A stretch of DNA of 62,074 bases from Streptomyces sp. NRRL S-118 (GTDB taxonomy: Bacteria > Actinomycetota > Actinomycetes > Streptomycetales > Streptomycetaceae): the NCBI RefSeq assembly GCF_000716335.1, contig NZ_KL591024.1:28657-90730 (forward strand), in the 5' to 3' direction. The translations under genes and the position numbers were made by a program. The notes below the pieces were generated by a model, which worked only from the letters and a program-made list of their open reading frames with translations, ran no database searches and was not told the origin of the DNA. Shown piece after piece: positions 53,505 through 61,689 of the stretch; positions within the stretch are counted from its first letter, which is position 1; each line of letters begins with the position of its first letter.

Positions 53505-53822
53505 TCAGCCCGTCATCAGCCGGTGGACGAGGAGTGCCGAAGCGCCGGCCAGCAGTGCGATCACCCAGATGGCGACCAGCGGCTGCCGCCCCTTCGCCAG
53601 GGCCTTCACCGTGGCGACGACCTCGACGGCCGCGCCCACCATTCCGACGGACCCGACGACGGCCGCCGTCCAGTAGGCCCAGGCGTGCCCCTCGAAGAAG
53701 CGCAACAACATCAAGGCCGGGCCCAGGAATACGACGGGCCACGTGTTGCTGCTCAGCGAGGGCTCCGCGGGCTCGGCCCGCCCGTCCTTCGGCCCCGCAC
53801 CGGGCGCACCGACCTCCGGCAT
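53505..53822 (-). CDS. Small membrane protein with three hydrophobic segments
   Basis: A 105-residue protein. ATG 53822 is preferred, with GGGGAG about eight bases upstream. After a Pro/Gly-rich lead there are helices WPVVFLGPALMLLRFF, WTAAVVGSVGMVGAAVEVV and LVAIWVIALLAGASALLV. No family is recognised. It is monocistronic. Confidence 0.65.
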   Translation of the reverse strand: MPEVGAPGAGPKDGRAEPAEPSLSSNTWPVVFLGPALMLLRFFEGHAWAYWTAAVVGSVGMVGAAVEVVATVKALAKGRQPLVAIWVIALLAGASALLVHRLMTG

Positions 53823-53880
53823 CGTTCCCACTCCCCCGTTCCGTCATGATCAAGACCTGGTAACCCGTACGACGTCAGGA

Positions 53881-54141
53881 TCAGCCGTCGGGTTGCCCGG
53901 CACCGGCAGGAATTACGCCCCCCGTCTGGCCGATGTCTTCGCGCTCGACCCGCACCGTCGCGTCGGGCCGGCCGACGCGGAGCACGACCGCCACCTCACG
54001 CTGAAGGCGGAGGTGCCCCGGCTGCCGGGGGAAGAGGGCCTCAACGCACGGGGGCGGGAAGTGATGTAGTACAGCCTCGAAGAGTTCGGCATGTTCGACC
54101 CCCAGCGCGTGGAGAGTCTCCCCGAGCGGCACGAAGACCAT
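53881..54141 (-). CDS. Short open frame of uncertain strand
   Basis: The minus strand encodes 86 plausible residues (HALGVEHAELFEAVLHHFPP; REVAVVLRVGRPDATVRVE), but the plus strand also has an open, G/C-biased frame ending at 54069 (LADVFALDPHRRVGPADAEH). No family, ribosome site or neighbour decides. Either one may be a degraded gene. Confidence 0.25.
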   Translation of the reverse strand: MVFVPLGETLHALGVEHAELFEAVLHHFPPPCVEALFPRQPGHLRLQREVAVVLRVGRPDATVRVEREDIGQTGGVIPAGAGQPDG

Positions 54142-54348
54142 GACGTGACTGAAGGCCAGTCATCTGCTGCTCCCGTTCCTCGAAGTCGGCACGTGGATGC
54201 GTCAGTACGGAGTCACGATCGCCTGACGGCGTACCGCACCGCCACCCTCCCGCCCCGACGGCCCCCTGCTGAAGAGACCGCGATCTCGGCAGCGGGGGGC
54301 TTTCCGCTTTCCGTGTTTCTGTCCGGTGCATACGGAAACGGGTCTCTC

Positions 54349-55218
54349 ATGTTTCCCGACTTCACACTCGAGCACATCTCTCTGGACGAGGTCTCCCTCC
54401 GCGTCCGCCACGGGGGGACGGGGCCGGCCGTCCTGCTGATCCATGGCCACCCGCGCACGCACACCACATGGCACCGGCTCGCGCCGCTCCTGGCACAGGA
54501 GTACACCGTGGTGTGCCCGGATCTGCGCGGCTACGGCCAGTCGTCGAAGCCCCCGACGGACGGCCGGCACGAGACGTACTCCAAGCGGCGCATGGCGGCG
54601 GACTGCCTGCGGCTCATGACGGCGCTGGGCCATGAGACGTTCCACGTCGTCGGCCACGACCGGGGCGGGTACGTCGCCACCCGGCTCGCCCTCGACCACC
54701 CGCGGGCCGTCACCCACCTCACGGCCCTGGACATCGTTCCGATCGCCGAGGCGCTGGAGCGCTGCGACGCCGACTTCGCCACCCGCTGGTGGCACTGGTT
54801 CTTCCGCGCGCAGCCCCATCCCGGGCCGGAGACCATCATCGGCAGCAACCTCTCGCTCTGGTACCAGGACACGGCGGAACAGATGGGCGAGGAGTCCTGG
54901 CAGGACCTGCAGAACGCCCTGAGCGACCCGCGCACCATCCACGCGATGTGCGAGGACTACCGGGCGGGGCTGGGCGTGGACAACGAGCACGACCTGGCCG
55001 ACCGGCGTGCGGGCCGGCGCGTTCAGTGCCCCACCCTGGCCGTCTGGGGGGAGGAGAGCGATCTGCCGGACCTCTATGACGACATCACGGGGATCTGGCA
55101 GTCCTGGGCGGACGGTCCGGTGACGGGCCGCTCCGTCAAGAGCGGGCACCATCTGGCGGAGGACGCTCCCGGGGAACTGGCGCGGGTACTGCGTGCGGCA
55201 TGGGCCGCGTGCGCCTGA
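54349..55218 (+). CDS. Alpha/beta hydrolase of the fluoroacetate dehalogenase group
   Basis: A 289-residue hydrolase. The motifs IHGHPRTHTTW, CPDLRGYGQSSKP, YSKRRMAADCL and GHDRGGYVATRLALDHP match fluoroacetate dehalogenases: nucleophile Asp104 (in HDRGG), Arg105, and halide-side His149-Trp150 in RWWHWFF. The terminal His is in KSGHHLAE. In the true dehalogenases the fourth residue after the Asp is a second carboxylate-binding Arg; here it is Tyr108. The protein may therefore act on another substrate, for example as an epoxide hydrolase. ATG 54349 has a weak ribosome site. It is monocistronic. Confidence 0.87.
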   Translation: MFPDFTLEHISLDEVSLRVRHGGTGPAVLLIHGHPRTHTTWHRLAPLLAQEYTVVCPDLRGYGQSSKPPTDGRHETYSKRRMAADCLRLMTALGHETFHVVGHDRGGYVATRLALDHPRAVTHLTALDIVPIAEALERCDADFATRWWHWFFRAQPHPGPETIIGSNLSLWYQDTAEQMGEESWQDLQNALSDPRTIHAMCEDYRAGLGVDNEHDLADRRAGRRVQCPTLAVWGEESDLPDLYDDITGIWQSWADGPVTGRSVKSGHHLAEDAPGELARVLRAAWAACA

Positions 55219-55596
55219 ACACGACCCTGCCGGCACACGCCCGCCGGCACGGACGGCGGCGCGGCGGGGGCCGGCGCCGGAGGTGGTGCAACGAGCCTGC
55301 GGCCCCCACCCCGCCGGTTGCGCACGGCGACCGCGCCGCTCCCTCTCAGTCCCGTTCCCGAGGGATGCGCGCGGGCGCACCACTCCTGCCGGAGCCGTCG
55401 GCACGGGGAGTGCACGCGGTGCCGGCCTCTTTCCGTGGCGCACCGCGAACGTTCCACACCTGCACGGCTGTGCATGGCCGATGCCGACATGGCTCGCGAC
55501 CGCCCATCCATCCAGCCGGTACGGCGGGTCGAGCCGTCGCCTGATGGCGGTTCGCTCGGCCGGCGCAGCATCACCGTGGCCGGACAGCGGGCGTGT
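55219..55596. other. Gene-free stretch between convergent genes
   Basis: About 380 bases after the dehalogenase-like gene. No open frame or clean hairpin stands out. Confidence 0.4.
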
Positions 55597-56283
55597 TCAG
55601 GCGGCTGCGGCGACCCCGGCGCCGATGGCGATGAACAGCCAACCGGTGGTCAGTTCCCAGCGGTGGCGGACCTTCGGCCGGGCGAGCAGGGCCCGCAGCC
55701 GGGCGGCGACGAGGACGAGGCCGAACCAGTAGACGACCCCGATGAGGACGTCCAGGATGCCGAGGAGGAAGATCTGCCGGGCCGGCGAGCCACTGTCGTC
55801 GACGAACTGCGGCAGGATGCTGAGGAAGAACAGCGCCGCCTTGGGGTTGAGTACGTTGGTGAGGAAGCCCTGGCCGAAGAAGGACCGCCGCCTGCCCGGC
55901 GCGCCTCCGTCTTCCGCCGTCGGCGTCCCGGCCGGGCAATGGGCGCCGTCCTCGTGCCCGCCCACCCCCTCCCCGTCCGTACGCCGCCGCTCCCGAACGG
56001 CGCGCCGCGCGGCGAGCACCGCCCGCACCCCCAGGTGAACGAGGTAGGCGGCGCCCAACAGTTTGATCGCGCCGTACACCGAGGGCGAACGGGCGGCGAT
56101 CGCCGACAGCCCGGCGGCGGCGGCGAGCATGTGGACGCACAGCCCGGCCTGCGCACCCAGCGCGGCGGCGCGCCCCATCGACGGATGCTCGGCCGCCGCT
56201 CTCACCACCACGAGGAAGTCCGGGCCGGGGACCACGTAGGCCACCAGCACCACGCCGAGGAAACCGATGAGGTCGACCGACAT
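55597..56283 (-). CDS. LysE/RhtB-family amino-acid exporter
   Basis: A 228-residue inner-membrane protein starting at ATG 56283 behind TGGAGAG. The family signature is VAYVVPGPDFLVVVRAAAEH near residue 15, followed by the helix-rich body (LGAAYLVHLGVRAVLAARRA) and the second conserved element GFLTNVLNPKAALFFLSILP. A polar loop of about 35 residues (DGEGVGGHEDGAHC and on) lengthens the cytoplasmic loop. Members export amino acids such as lysine, homoserine or threonine; the substrate is unknown. It is monocistronic. Confidence 0.92.
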   Translation of the reverse strand: MSVDLIGFLGVVLVAYVVPGPDFLVVVRAAAEHPSMGRAAALGAQAGLCVHMLAAAAGLSAIAARSPSVYGAIKLLGAAYLVHLGVRAVLAARRAVRERRRTDGEGVGGHEDGAHCPAGTPTAEDGGAPGRRRSFFGQGFLTNVLNPKAALFFLSILPQFVDDSGSPARQIFLLGILDVLIGVVYWFGLVLVAARLRALLARPKVRHRWELTTGWLFIAIGAGVAAAA

Positions 56284-56870
56284 GTGCTCTCCATTCGTCC
56301 GCCCGCCTGCCTGTCCGCCGTGACGGCAGCACGGCGCCCGACCGCGGCACCGGGCGGGCCCGGCGCCGTACACCGGCCCGGCGAGACGGCGGCATCGCCG
56401 ACCCTCTGCGGCTGTACCGCGGTTGACCATCCGTCAGGACGTCGGGGCATGCGCTTCCGGTACCCACGGACAGCCGGGACAGGCCCGCCGCTCCCACGGT
56501 TCCCTCCGGGCGCCCGGACCTCCAGGCCCTCGTCCGTCGCGCCCCAAGGGCGACCCTTGCGGCGGTAGCGACGCTATTCGGTCAGCTTGGATGGACGTTT
56601 GATGAACGCGCCGCGACGGAGAGCAGGTCAGCGGGCCGCGCACGGCTCTCACGTCCAGGTGTCACGGTGCGTCCGGGGGCGATCACGCACTGCGCGCACC
56701 CCCGCTGACCTGCCTGAACGACCATTCGGTCGCCGATAATCGAACGAGATGTCTGTAAATCGGTCACGGATGTGCACACGCCTTTCACACCCGACAGACT
56801 CTGCGACGTACAGCCCGCAAAGCACAGGCAACTTCCGCCTCTGCCCTTCGAATCGAAAGAGAGTGTCGCC
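56284..56870. other. Divergent region between the LysE and inhibitor genes
   Basis: About 590 bases without a supported gene. It includes the 13-base inverted repeat at 56623-56713 and an A/T-richer patch (56725-56765) that probably contains the inhibitor promoter. Confidence 0.45.
56623..56713. repeat. 13-base inverted repeat bounding 91 bases
   Basis: GCAGGTCAGCGGG (56623-56635) and CCCGCTGACCTGC (56701-56713) are exact reverse complements and the pairing can extend inward with interruptions. It might be a small non-autonomous element or a transcription hairpin. Confidence 0.5.
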
Positions 56871-57290
56871 GTGCGTCGCCACATCGCTGCCGTCTCCGCC
56901 GCTACCCTTCTGACCCTGGCCTGCGCCACCGGTGTCGCGGAAGCGCAGCCCACGAGCCTGTACGCCCCCTCCGCCGTGGTCCTCACCGTCGCCCAGGGCG
57001 GGGAGGACGGCACCGTCGTACGGGCGGCCACCCTCAGCTGCGCACCGACCGCCCAGGGAACGCACCCCGACCCCGAGGCCGCCTGTGCGGCTCTCGACGC
57101 CACCGCCGGAACCCTCGACACGCTCCTGGCCGCGCCGGACTCCGACCGCGCCTGCCCGATGCACTACGACCCCGTCACCGTCACCGCGGACGGTGTGTGG
57201 CAGGGCAAGCGCATCTCCTGGAAGCACACCTTCTCCAACGCGTGCGCCATGTCCGCGACCCTCAACGGAAACGCCGTCTACGCGTTCTGA
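56871..57290 (+). CDS. Subtilisin inhibitor (SSI family), secreted
   Basis: A 139-residue precursor starting at GTG 56871. The signal peptide (RRHIAAVSAATLLTLACA) is probably cut after VAEA. The mature domain has four Cys in the SSI arrangement (LSCAPT, AACAAL, RACPMHYDP, NACAM). The reactive loop CPMHYDPVTVTADGVW gives P1 Met and P1' His; SSI itself has Met-Val. SSI proteins block extracellular subtilisins and transglutaminase-activating proteases. A strong terminator follows. Confidence 0.94.
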   Translation: MRRHIAAVSAATLLTLACATGVAEAQPTSLYAPSAVVLTVAQGGEDGTVVRAATLSCAPTAQGTHPDPEAACAALDATAGTLDTLLAAPDSDRACPMHYDPVTVTADGVWQGKRISWKHTFSNACAMSATLNGNAVYAF

Positions 57291-57343
57291 CCGTCCGGGC
57301 AATGCCCCGGACGGAAGCGGGCGCCCCACGCGGGCGCCCGCTT
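57291..57343. terminator. Two consecutive hairpins, bidirectional terminator
   Basis: CCGTCCGGGC/GCCCCGGACGG (57291-57314, one bulge) is followed by AAGCGGGCGCC (57315-57325) with GGCGCCCGCTT (57333-57343), a perfect 11-base stem. They separate the inhibitor gene from the convergent NADH dehydrogenase gene. Confidence 0.85.
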
Positions 57344-57375
57344 CACCGTGCGCGGCCGGCGTCATGGACCAGGCG

Positions 57376-58570
57376 TCAGGCCGACGCTTGGACCGCGGAG
57401 CCCGCCGTGGCCACCGCGCCCCGGACGACCCGGCGGCGGCGGGCCGGCAGGCCGAGCGTCGGATTGGCCACGCCCCAGGCCGCACCCTTGCAGATCAACT
57501 CCTTGTAGACGGCGGCGACCCGTCCGGTCAGCGCCGCGCCGACGGCCCGGTCGTCGGCGGTGACGTACTGGATGAGACCTTCCTTGCGGCCCAGCGAGAT
57601 GCACTGGTTGAAGTAGCGGATCGGGATGTGCGGGACCTTCCCGCCCGTCAGGCGCGCCGCTATCGCGTCGGCGGCCTGCCACGCGGCGGGGACGCCCGAG
57701 GCGCACGACATCCTCAGGGGCTTGTCGCCGGGGCCCATCGCCATGGCGGCGTCGCCGACGGCGTACACGTCCGGGTGGGAGACCGAGCGCATGGTCCCGT
57801 CGACCACGATCTGGCCCGTGCCGGTGGTCTCCAGGGCGGTGGCCCGCGCGATCGGGTGGACCGCGAAGCCGGTGGTCCACACGGTGACCGCCGCCGGGAT
57901 GACCTTGCCGTCGGCGGTGGTGACGCGGTCGGCCTCGACGCCGGTGACGGTGGCGTGCTCGTACACGGTGATGCCGAGCTGGTCGCACGTCTTCCGCAGG
58001 TGCCGGCGCCCCTTGTCCGACAGCCAGTCGCCGAGGCCGCCGCGGGTGGCGAGGGCGACGGCGAGGTCCGGGCGGGTCTCGGCGAATTCGGTCGCGGCCT
58101 CCAGACCGGTGAGGCCGCCGCCCACGACGACCACGGACCCGCCGGCCTCCAGACCGGCCAGCCGCTCGTGCAGCCGGAGCGTCCCCGGACGGCTTGCGAT
58201 CTCGTACGCGTGCTCGGCGGCGCCCGGTACCCCGTGGTCGTGCCAGCCGCTGCCGAGGGCGTACACGAGGGTGTCGTACTCCAGCTCATCGGCGTCGCCG
58301 TCCGCGCCGACGACGGCGACGGCCCTGCGGTCGACGTCGACTCCGGTGACCTGCGCGAGCCTCAACTCGACGCCGGTGCCCCGGAACATGTCACGCAAGG
58401 GCCGGGGCCGCAGGTGCTGGCCGGCCGCGAGCTGGTGCAACCGGACACGCTCCACGAAGTCCGGATCGGCATTGACGAGCGTGATGGTGACGTCGTCACG
58501 GTGCAGCCGCCTGGCGAGGCGGCACTGTTCCGGTGTATCCGGCGCCGAGAACGATGATGCGGTGCTGCAT
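57376..58570 (-). pseudogene. ndh: NDH-2-type NADH dehydrogenase (FAD oxidoreductase) with an N-terminal frameshift
   Basis: ATG 58570, behind GGAGCAGGAA, begins MQHRIIVLGAGYTGTV, the FAD-binding Rossmann start. Around 58515-58525 the frame changes and the rest (about 380 residues) continues in another frame as RLARRLHRDDVTITLVNADP. Further motifs are SVVVVGGGLTGLEAATEF (NADH-binding GxGxxG), VTVWTTGF and DVYAVGDAA (FAD). NDH-2 enzymes oxidise NADH and pass electrons to menaquinone. About eight bases seem to be missing, within the conserved A-A-G turn. Two palindromes precede it, and the ECF41 sigma gene lies upstream on the same strand. Confidence 0.85.
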
Positions 58571-58641
58571 TTCCTGCTCCTGTCTGCGGGTCCCACCCTT
58601 GTTCTGCGCGGTGACGCCCCTTGAACCGGGCAGCCCGCCGT

Positions 58642-58654
58642 TTCCTGACAGGAA
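58642..58654. promoter_or_regulatory. Palindrome TTCCTG-A-CAGGAA upstream of ndh
   Basis: A perfect inverted repeat of six bases around one base. On the gene strand it contains TGTCAGGAA, which resembles an ECF-type -35 element, but no well-spaced CGTC-type -10 was found. Confidence 0.4.
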
Positions 58655-58656
58655 CG

Positions 58657-58678
58657 CGATGTGAACCGGATCACATCG
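58657..58678. promoter_or_regulatory. Rex- or CRP-like operator upstream of ndh
   Basis: CGATGTGA-ACCGGA-TCACATCG is a perfect 8+6+8 palindrome. Its core TGTGAACCGGATCACA agrees with the Streptomyces Rex operator (TGTGAAC...TTCACA) at 13 of 16 positions and also fits the CRP core TGTGA-N6-TCACA. It lies about 98 bases before the ndh start, and ndh genes are established Rex targets. Confidence 0.6.
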
Positions 58679-58722
58679 AGCTCAGCAGCACCTCACCTCA
58701 TCATCGGGGCCTTCCGGCACGG

Positions 58723-59667
58723 TCAGAAGGCGTGGAACAGGGGCTCCCCGTGGTCGACGGCACCCCACACCCCGGTCGCACGCTCGAGCTTGTCGGGATT
58801 GACCTGGCTGCGGAAGGCGGCAATGCCCTCGGCGGTGACCTCCGGGACGATGATGCCGACGACCCGGCCGCCGACGACCGCCACGACGGCGGGGCCGCCG
58901 TTGGCGGTCGTGACGTGGATCTCGGGCGAGCCGCCGACCAAGGCACGCTTGGACCGTGCGGGTTTGAACAGCCCCCGCATGAACTTCGCGACCGCGAGGG
59001 CGCCCTCGAATGCCTTGGTCCTGGCCGGGACCTTCCCGCCGCCGTCGCCGATCGCGATGGCGTCACTCGTGAGCAGCCTCACGAGCGGCTCGGTCTTCCC
59101 GCTGGTGGCGGCCGCCAGGAACTCCTCGACGATCCGCCGGGCGGCGGCCTCGTCGACCTCGCTGCGGGCCGTGCCGTCCGCGATGTGCTTCTTGGCGCGG
59201 TGGAAGATCTGCTGACTGGCCGCCTCGGTGAGGTCGAGGATCTCGGCGATCTCCCGGTGCGGGTAGTCGAAGGCCTCCCGCAGCACGTACACCGCCCGCT
59301 CATTGGGGGACAGCCGCTCCATGAGCGTGAGGACCGCGTACGAGACCGACTCGCGCCGCTCCGCGGTGTCGGCGGGGCCGAGCATCGGGTCCCCGTCGAG
59401 GAGGGGCTCCGGGAGCCACTGACCCACGTACGTCTCGCGCCGCGCCCGGGCCGACGTGAGCTGGTTGAGGCACAGGTTGGTGAGGACCTTAGTCAGCCAT
59501 GCCTCGGGGACCTCGATGCGCTCGACGTCCGCGGCCTGCCAGCGCAGGAAGGCCTCCTGCACGGCGTCCTCCGCCTCGCTCGCGGAGCCGAGGAGACGGT
59601 AGGCGATGGCTTCCAGACGGGGCCTTGCGGCCTCGAACCGGTTCACGTCGTTCGTGGTCAGCGGCAT
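58723..59667 (-). CDS. sigJ: ECF41-group RNA polymerase sigma factor (SigJ-like)
   Basis: A 314-residue sigma factor starting at ATG 59667 behind CCGGAG. Region 2 reads AIAYRLLGSASEAEDAVQEA and FLRWQ, region 4 reads LSPNERAVYVLREAFDYPHR then EIAEILDLTEAASQQIFHRA. The extra C-terminal SnoaL-like domain and the three ECF41 hallmarks WLPEP, DGGGK and NPDKL are all present; in this group the C-terminal domain controls activity instead of an anti-sigma factor. ECF41 genes sit beside carboxymuconolactone decarboxylases, oxidoreductases or epimerases; here the neighbour is the NDH-2-type gene. Confidence 0.94.
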   Translation of the reverse strand: MPLTTNDVNRFEAARPRLEAIAYRLLGSASEAEDAVQEAFLRWQAADVERIEVPEAWLTKVLTNLCLNQLTSARARRETYVGQWLPEPLLDGDPMLGPADTAERRESVSYAVLTLMERLSPNERAVYVLREAFDYPHREIAEILDLTEAASQQIFHRAKKHIADGTARSEVDEAAARRIVEEFLAAATSGKTEPLVRLLTSDAIAIGDGGGKVPARTKAFEGALAVAKFMRGLFKPARSKRALVGGSPEIHVTTANGGPAVVAVVGGRVVGIIVPEVTAEGIAAFRSQVNPDKLERATGVWGAVDHGEPLFHAF

Positions 59668-59804
59668 GGCTCCGGATCCTAGCCGGGCGGGTCGTGAGGT
59701 CGTACCCCAGCCGCCGGACGGCCGTTCCCCGGCCGGACCGGCACAGCCCGACCCGGCCCCGGCCCCGGACGGATGAGGGAGCACGCACCGCGGACCGCGA
59801 GCAG

Positions 59805-59840
59805 CGGACTGCTCGGACTGCTAGGACTGCTCGGACTGCC
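59805..59840. repeat. Four 9-base tandem repeats CGGACTGCT
   Basis: Copies at 59805, 59814, 59823 (with A for C first) and 59832 (last base C). They lie in the spacer between the sigma gene and the next gene. Confidence 0.7.
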
Positions 59841-59887
59841 GCCGAGGGCCGCGACACCCCGGTCGCCTGCGCCCTGCCCGTCCGGGG

Positions 59888-60994
59888 TCAGCAGTCCGGG
59901 ACCGTGCCCCACCCCGTGTCGACGTAGACCGCGGGGAGGAAGCTGTCGAGTTCCGGATCGTTCTTGATCAGATACCAGACGCCCTCGCGTCCGGGCGGGC
60001 CGGTGTAGGCACTGCCCACGGGGACGACACGGCCGGAGACCCTGCAGTGCACCGCGATCGTATGGCCCGGGGGGTACACGCCCGTACGCCACTCAGGTCC
60101 GGCGTCCGTGGGCGTCCGGTAGGCCTCCACGGCTCCCGAGTCCGGTGCGCCGCCCTCCCCGTCCTTGGACCACGCGACCTCTCCGGGGACGACTTGCTCG
60201 GGTTCCGGAGTGGACGGCTGGGGCCTCCCCGGCGGGGGCGTGAACGGCGGCGGCTGGACGCCCTCCTTGCCCCCGGGGCCGCTGGAGCGCGTGGGCCGGC
60301 TCTCCGTGGCGTCGGCGCCTGCGCTGCCGGAGCGGGTGGCACGGGGAGGGACGACGTCCGGTGGCCCGGGCGGTGTGCGCGGTGCGGTGCCTGTGGCAGA
60401 AGGCGACACCGTGGGGCGCGAGGACGGGGTGCTGCTGTGGACGCCGCCGGGTGACGCGGACGGCTCCGTCGCGGGCGGCTTGGCGTTCCTCCCCGGGTCG
60501 GCACCGGTCAGGAGGAGCGCCAGGGCCGTCACCACCGTCACGATCGTGGCCGCGGCGACCCCGGGGATGGCGATCCGCTTCCGCTTCCACCAGGGCCGGG
60601 GCGTGGGCACCGGAGCCGGCGTCACCTCCGGCGTGGCCAGCACGGTGAAGCGGCCGGGAGAACCTCCGCACTTCTGATACGCCGCTGCCCACTCCCTCAC
60701 GAGGTCGTCCGTCGGCAGCCGCAGCTCCACGGCGGCGATCCGGACCAGGAGTTCCACCTGCGGCCAGGCGGGCGGACTGGTCCGTCCGTCACTCGTCAGG
60801 GCATGCCATGTCCCCTTCGACGGTGACGCCTTCATCCCGGGAACGTCGCCCCGGCTGACGACAGGACCACCGAGTGCCTGCAGCTCGTCGAACGTCCGCT
60901 TCGTCGACTCCTTCAGGGCGCGTAACGCCGTGCGGTAGGACTGCCAGTCCTCCGGTCCCGACTTGTTCAGCATGTCCCGCCACGTCTCGGCCAT
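59888..60994 (-). CDS. Membrane protein: helical N-domain, one helix, Pro/Ser/Thr stalk, extracellular SH3-like end
   Basis: A 368-residue protein starting at ATG 60994 with GGAGG about ten bases upstream. Residues 10-105 are helical and cytoplasmic (DWQSYRTALRALKESTKRTF; VELLVRIAAVELRLPTDDLV), like helix-turn-helix domains that precede membrane anchors in Streptomyces. A single helix spans 141-163, then about 100 Pro/Ser/Thr/Gly residues as a stalk and a C-terminal beta domain (YPPGHTIAVHCRVSGRVVPV; VWYLIKNDPELDSFLPAVYV) with two Cys. The layout suggests an outside sensor linked to a cytoplasmic partner domain, as inference. Confidence 0.75.
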   Translation of the reverse strand: MAETWRDMLNKSGPEDWQSYRTALRALKESTKRTFDELQALGGPVVSRGDVPGMKASPSKGTWHALTSDGRTSPPAWPQVELLVRIAAVELRLPTDDLVREWAAAYQKCGGSPGRFTVLATPEVTPAPVPTPRPWWKRKRIAIPGVAAATIVTVVTALALLLTGADPGRNAKPPATEPSASPGGVHSSTPSSRPTVSPSATGTAPRTPPGPPDVVPPRATRSGSAGADATESRPTRSSGPGGKEGVQPPPFTPPPGRPQPSTPEPEQVVPGEVAWSKDGEGGAPDSGAVEAYRTPTDAGPEWRTGVYPPGHTIAVHCRVSGRVVPVGSAYTGPPGREGVWYLIKNDPELDSFLPAVYVDTGWGTVPDC

Positions 60995-61281
60995 CGCCCG
61001 CGACCCTCCGCCCTGTCATCCAGGTCACCAGGATCGCGGATACCGCTGCCCTTGCGGCTCCGCATGAGGTGCACCGCCGTACCAAATTTGTTCAACGCGC
61101 CGGGCATCGAGGCTCTCACGTGGGAGAACTCCCCTCACTGCGCTCGAAATCATTCAGGAACGGAGTTGGTCTGGTGTGACCGGTTCACCGGACGTTCTGC
61201 TCGTCCTACGCCGCTTCCCGCGGCTGGGCCGGCCCGGCGAGGGCCGGTCCCCAGGACGCACGAGCAAGGACCGATGCCGCC

Positions 61282-61557
61282 ATGACCGACCCGACCCTGA
61301 CACCTGGACCCGGCCCCGGGCCGGGACCCGCACCCGCACCTGGCCCCGGCCCCGCACCGGGCCCCCCGGACCAGACCAAGAAGGTCATGGCGATCATCAT
61401 CGCCGTCCTGTGCGGCACGGTCGCCGGGCTGATCGCCTACCTGCTGGGGCGTCACCTCGGAGCCACACCGCTGGAGGGCCTGGGTTGTTCGGGTATCTCC
61501 TTCCTGGCCGTCACCAGCCTCGTGAAGGCGATCGAGGAGAAGGTCGGAGTCCTCTGA
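61282..61557 (+). CDS. Small membrane protein with Pro/Gly-rich N-terminus
   Basis: A 91-residue protein starting at ATG 61282, with AAGGA about 11 bases upstream. Residues 8-28 are alternating Gly-Pro/Ala-Pro, then one clear helix (VMAIIIAVLCGTVAGLIAYL) and a second weaker hydrophobic stretch. The end (TSLVKAIEEKVGVL) is a short amphipathic helix. The function is unknown. A terminator follows at once. Confidence 0.72.
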   Translation: MTDPTLTPGPGPGPGPAPAPGPGPAPGPPDQTKKVMAIIIAVLCGTVAGLIAYLLGRHLGATPLEGLGCSGISFLAVTSLVKAIEEKVGVL

Positions 61558-61570
61558 CACAGATGTCTCC

Positions 61571-61601
61571 GCGAAGTCCCGGCATCGAGCGGGGACTTCG
61601 C
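61571..61601 (+). terminator. Hairpin terminator
   Basis: GCGAAGTCCC (61571-61580) pairs perfectly with GGGACTTCGC (61592-61601), 14 bases after the small membrane protein stop. Confidence 0.8.
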
Positions 61602-61689
61602 CTTGGGCGGCGCGCGGCCGGCCCCGTACGGTGCGGGCGCGTCACCCACGCCACCGACCGGGCGGGGTGCGGACGGCATCGGCCTCCGC

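Noticed and set aside
58571..58660. ECF41-dependent promoter for ndh
   Set aside because: TGTCAGG is present but the nearest CGTC is 27 bases further, too far for a -35/-10 pair.
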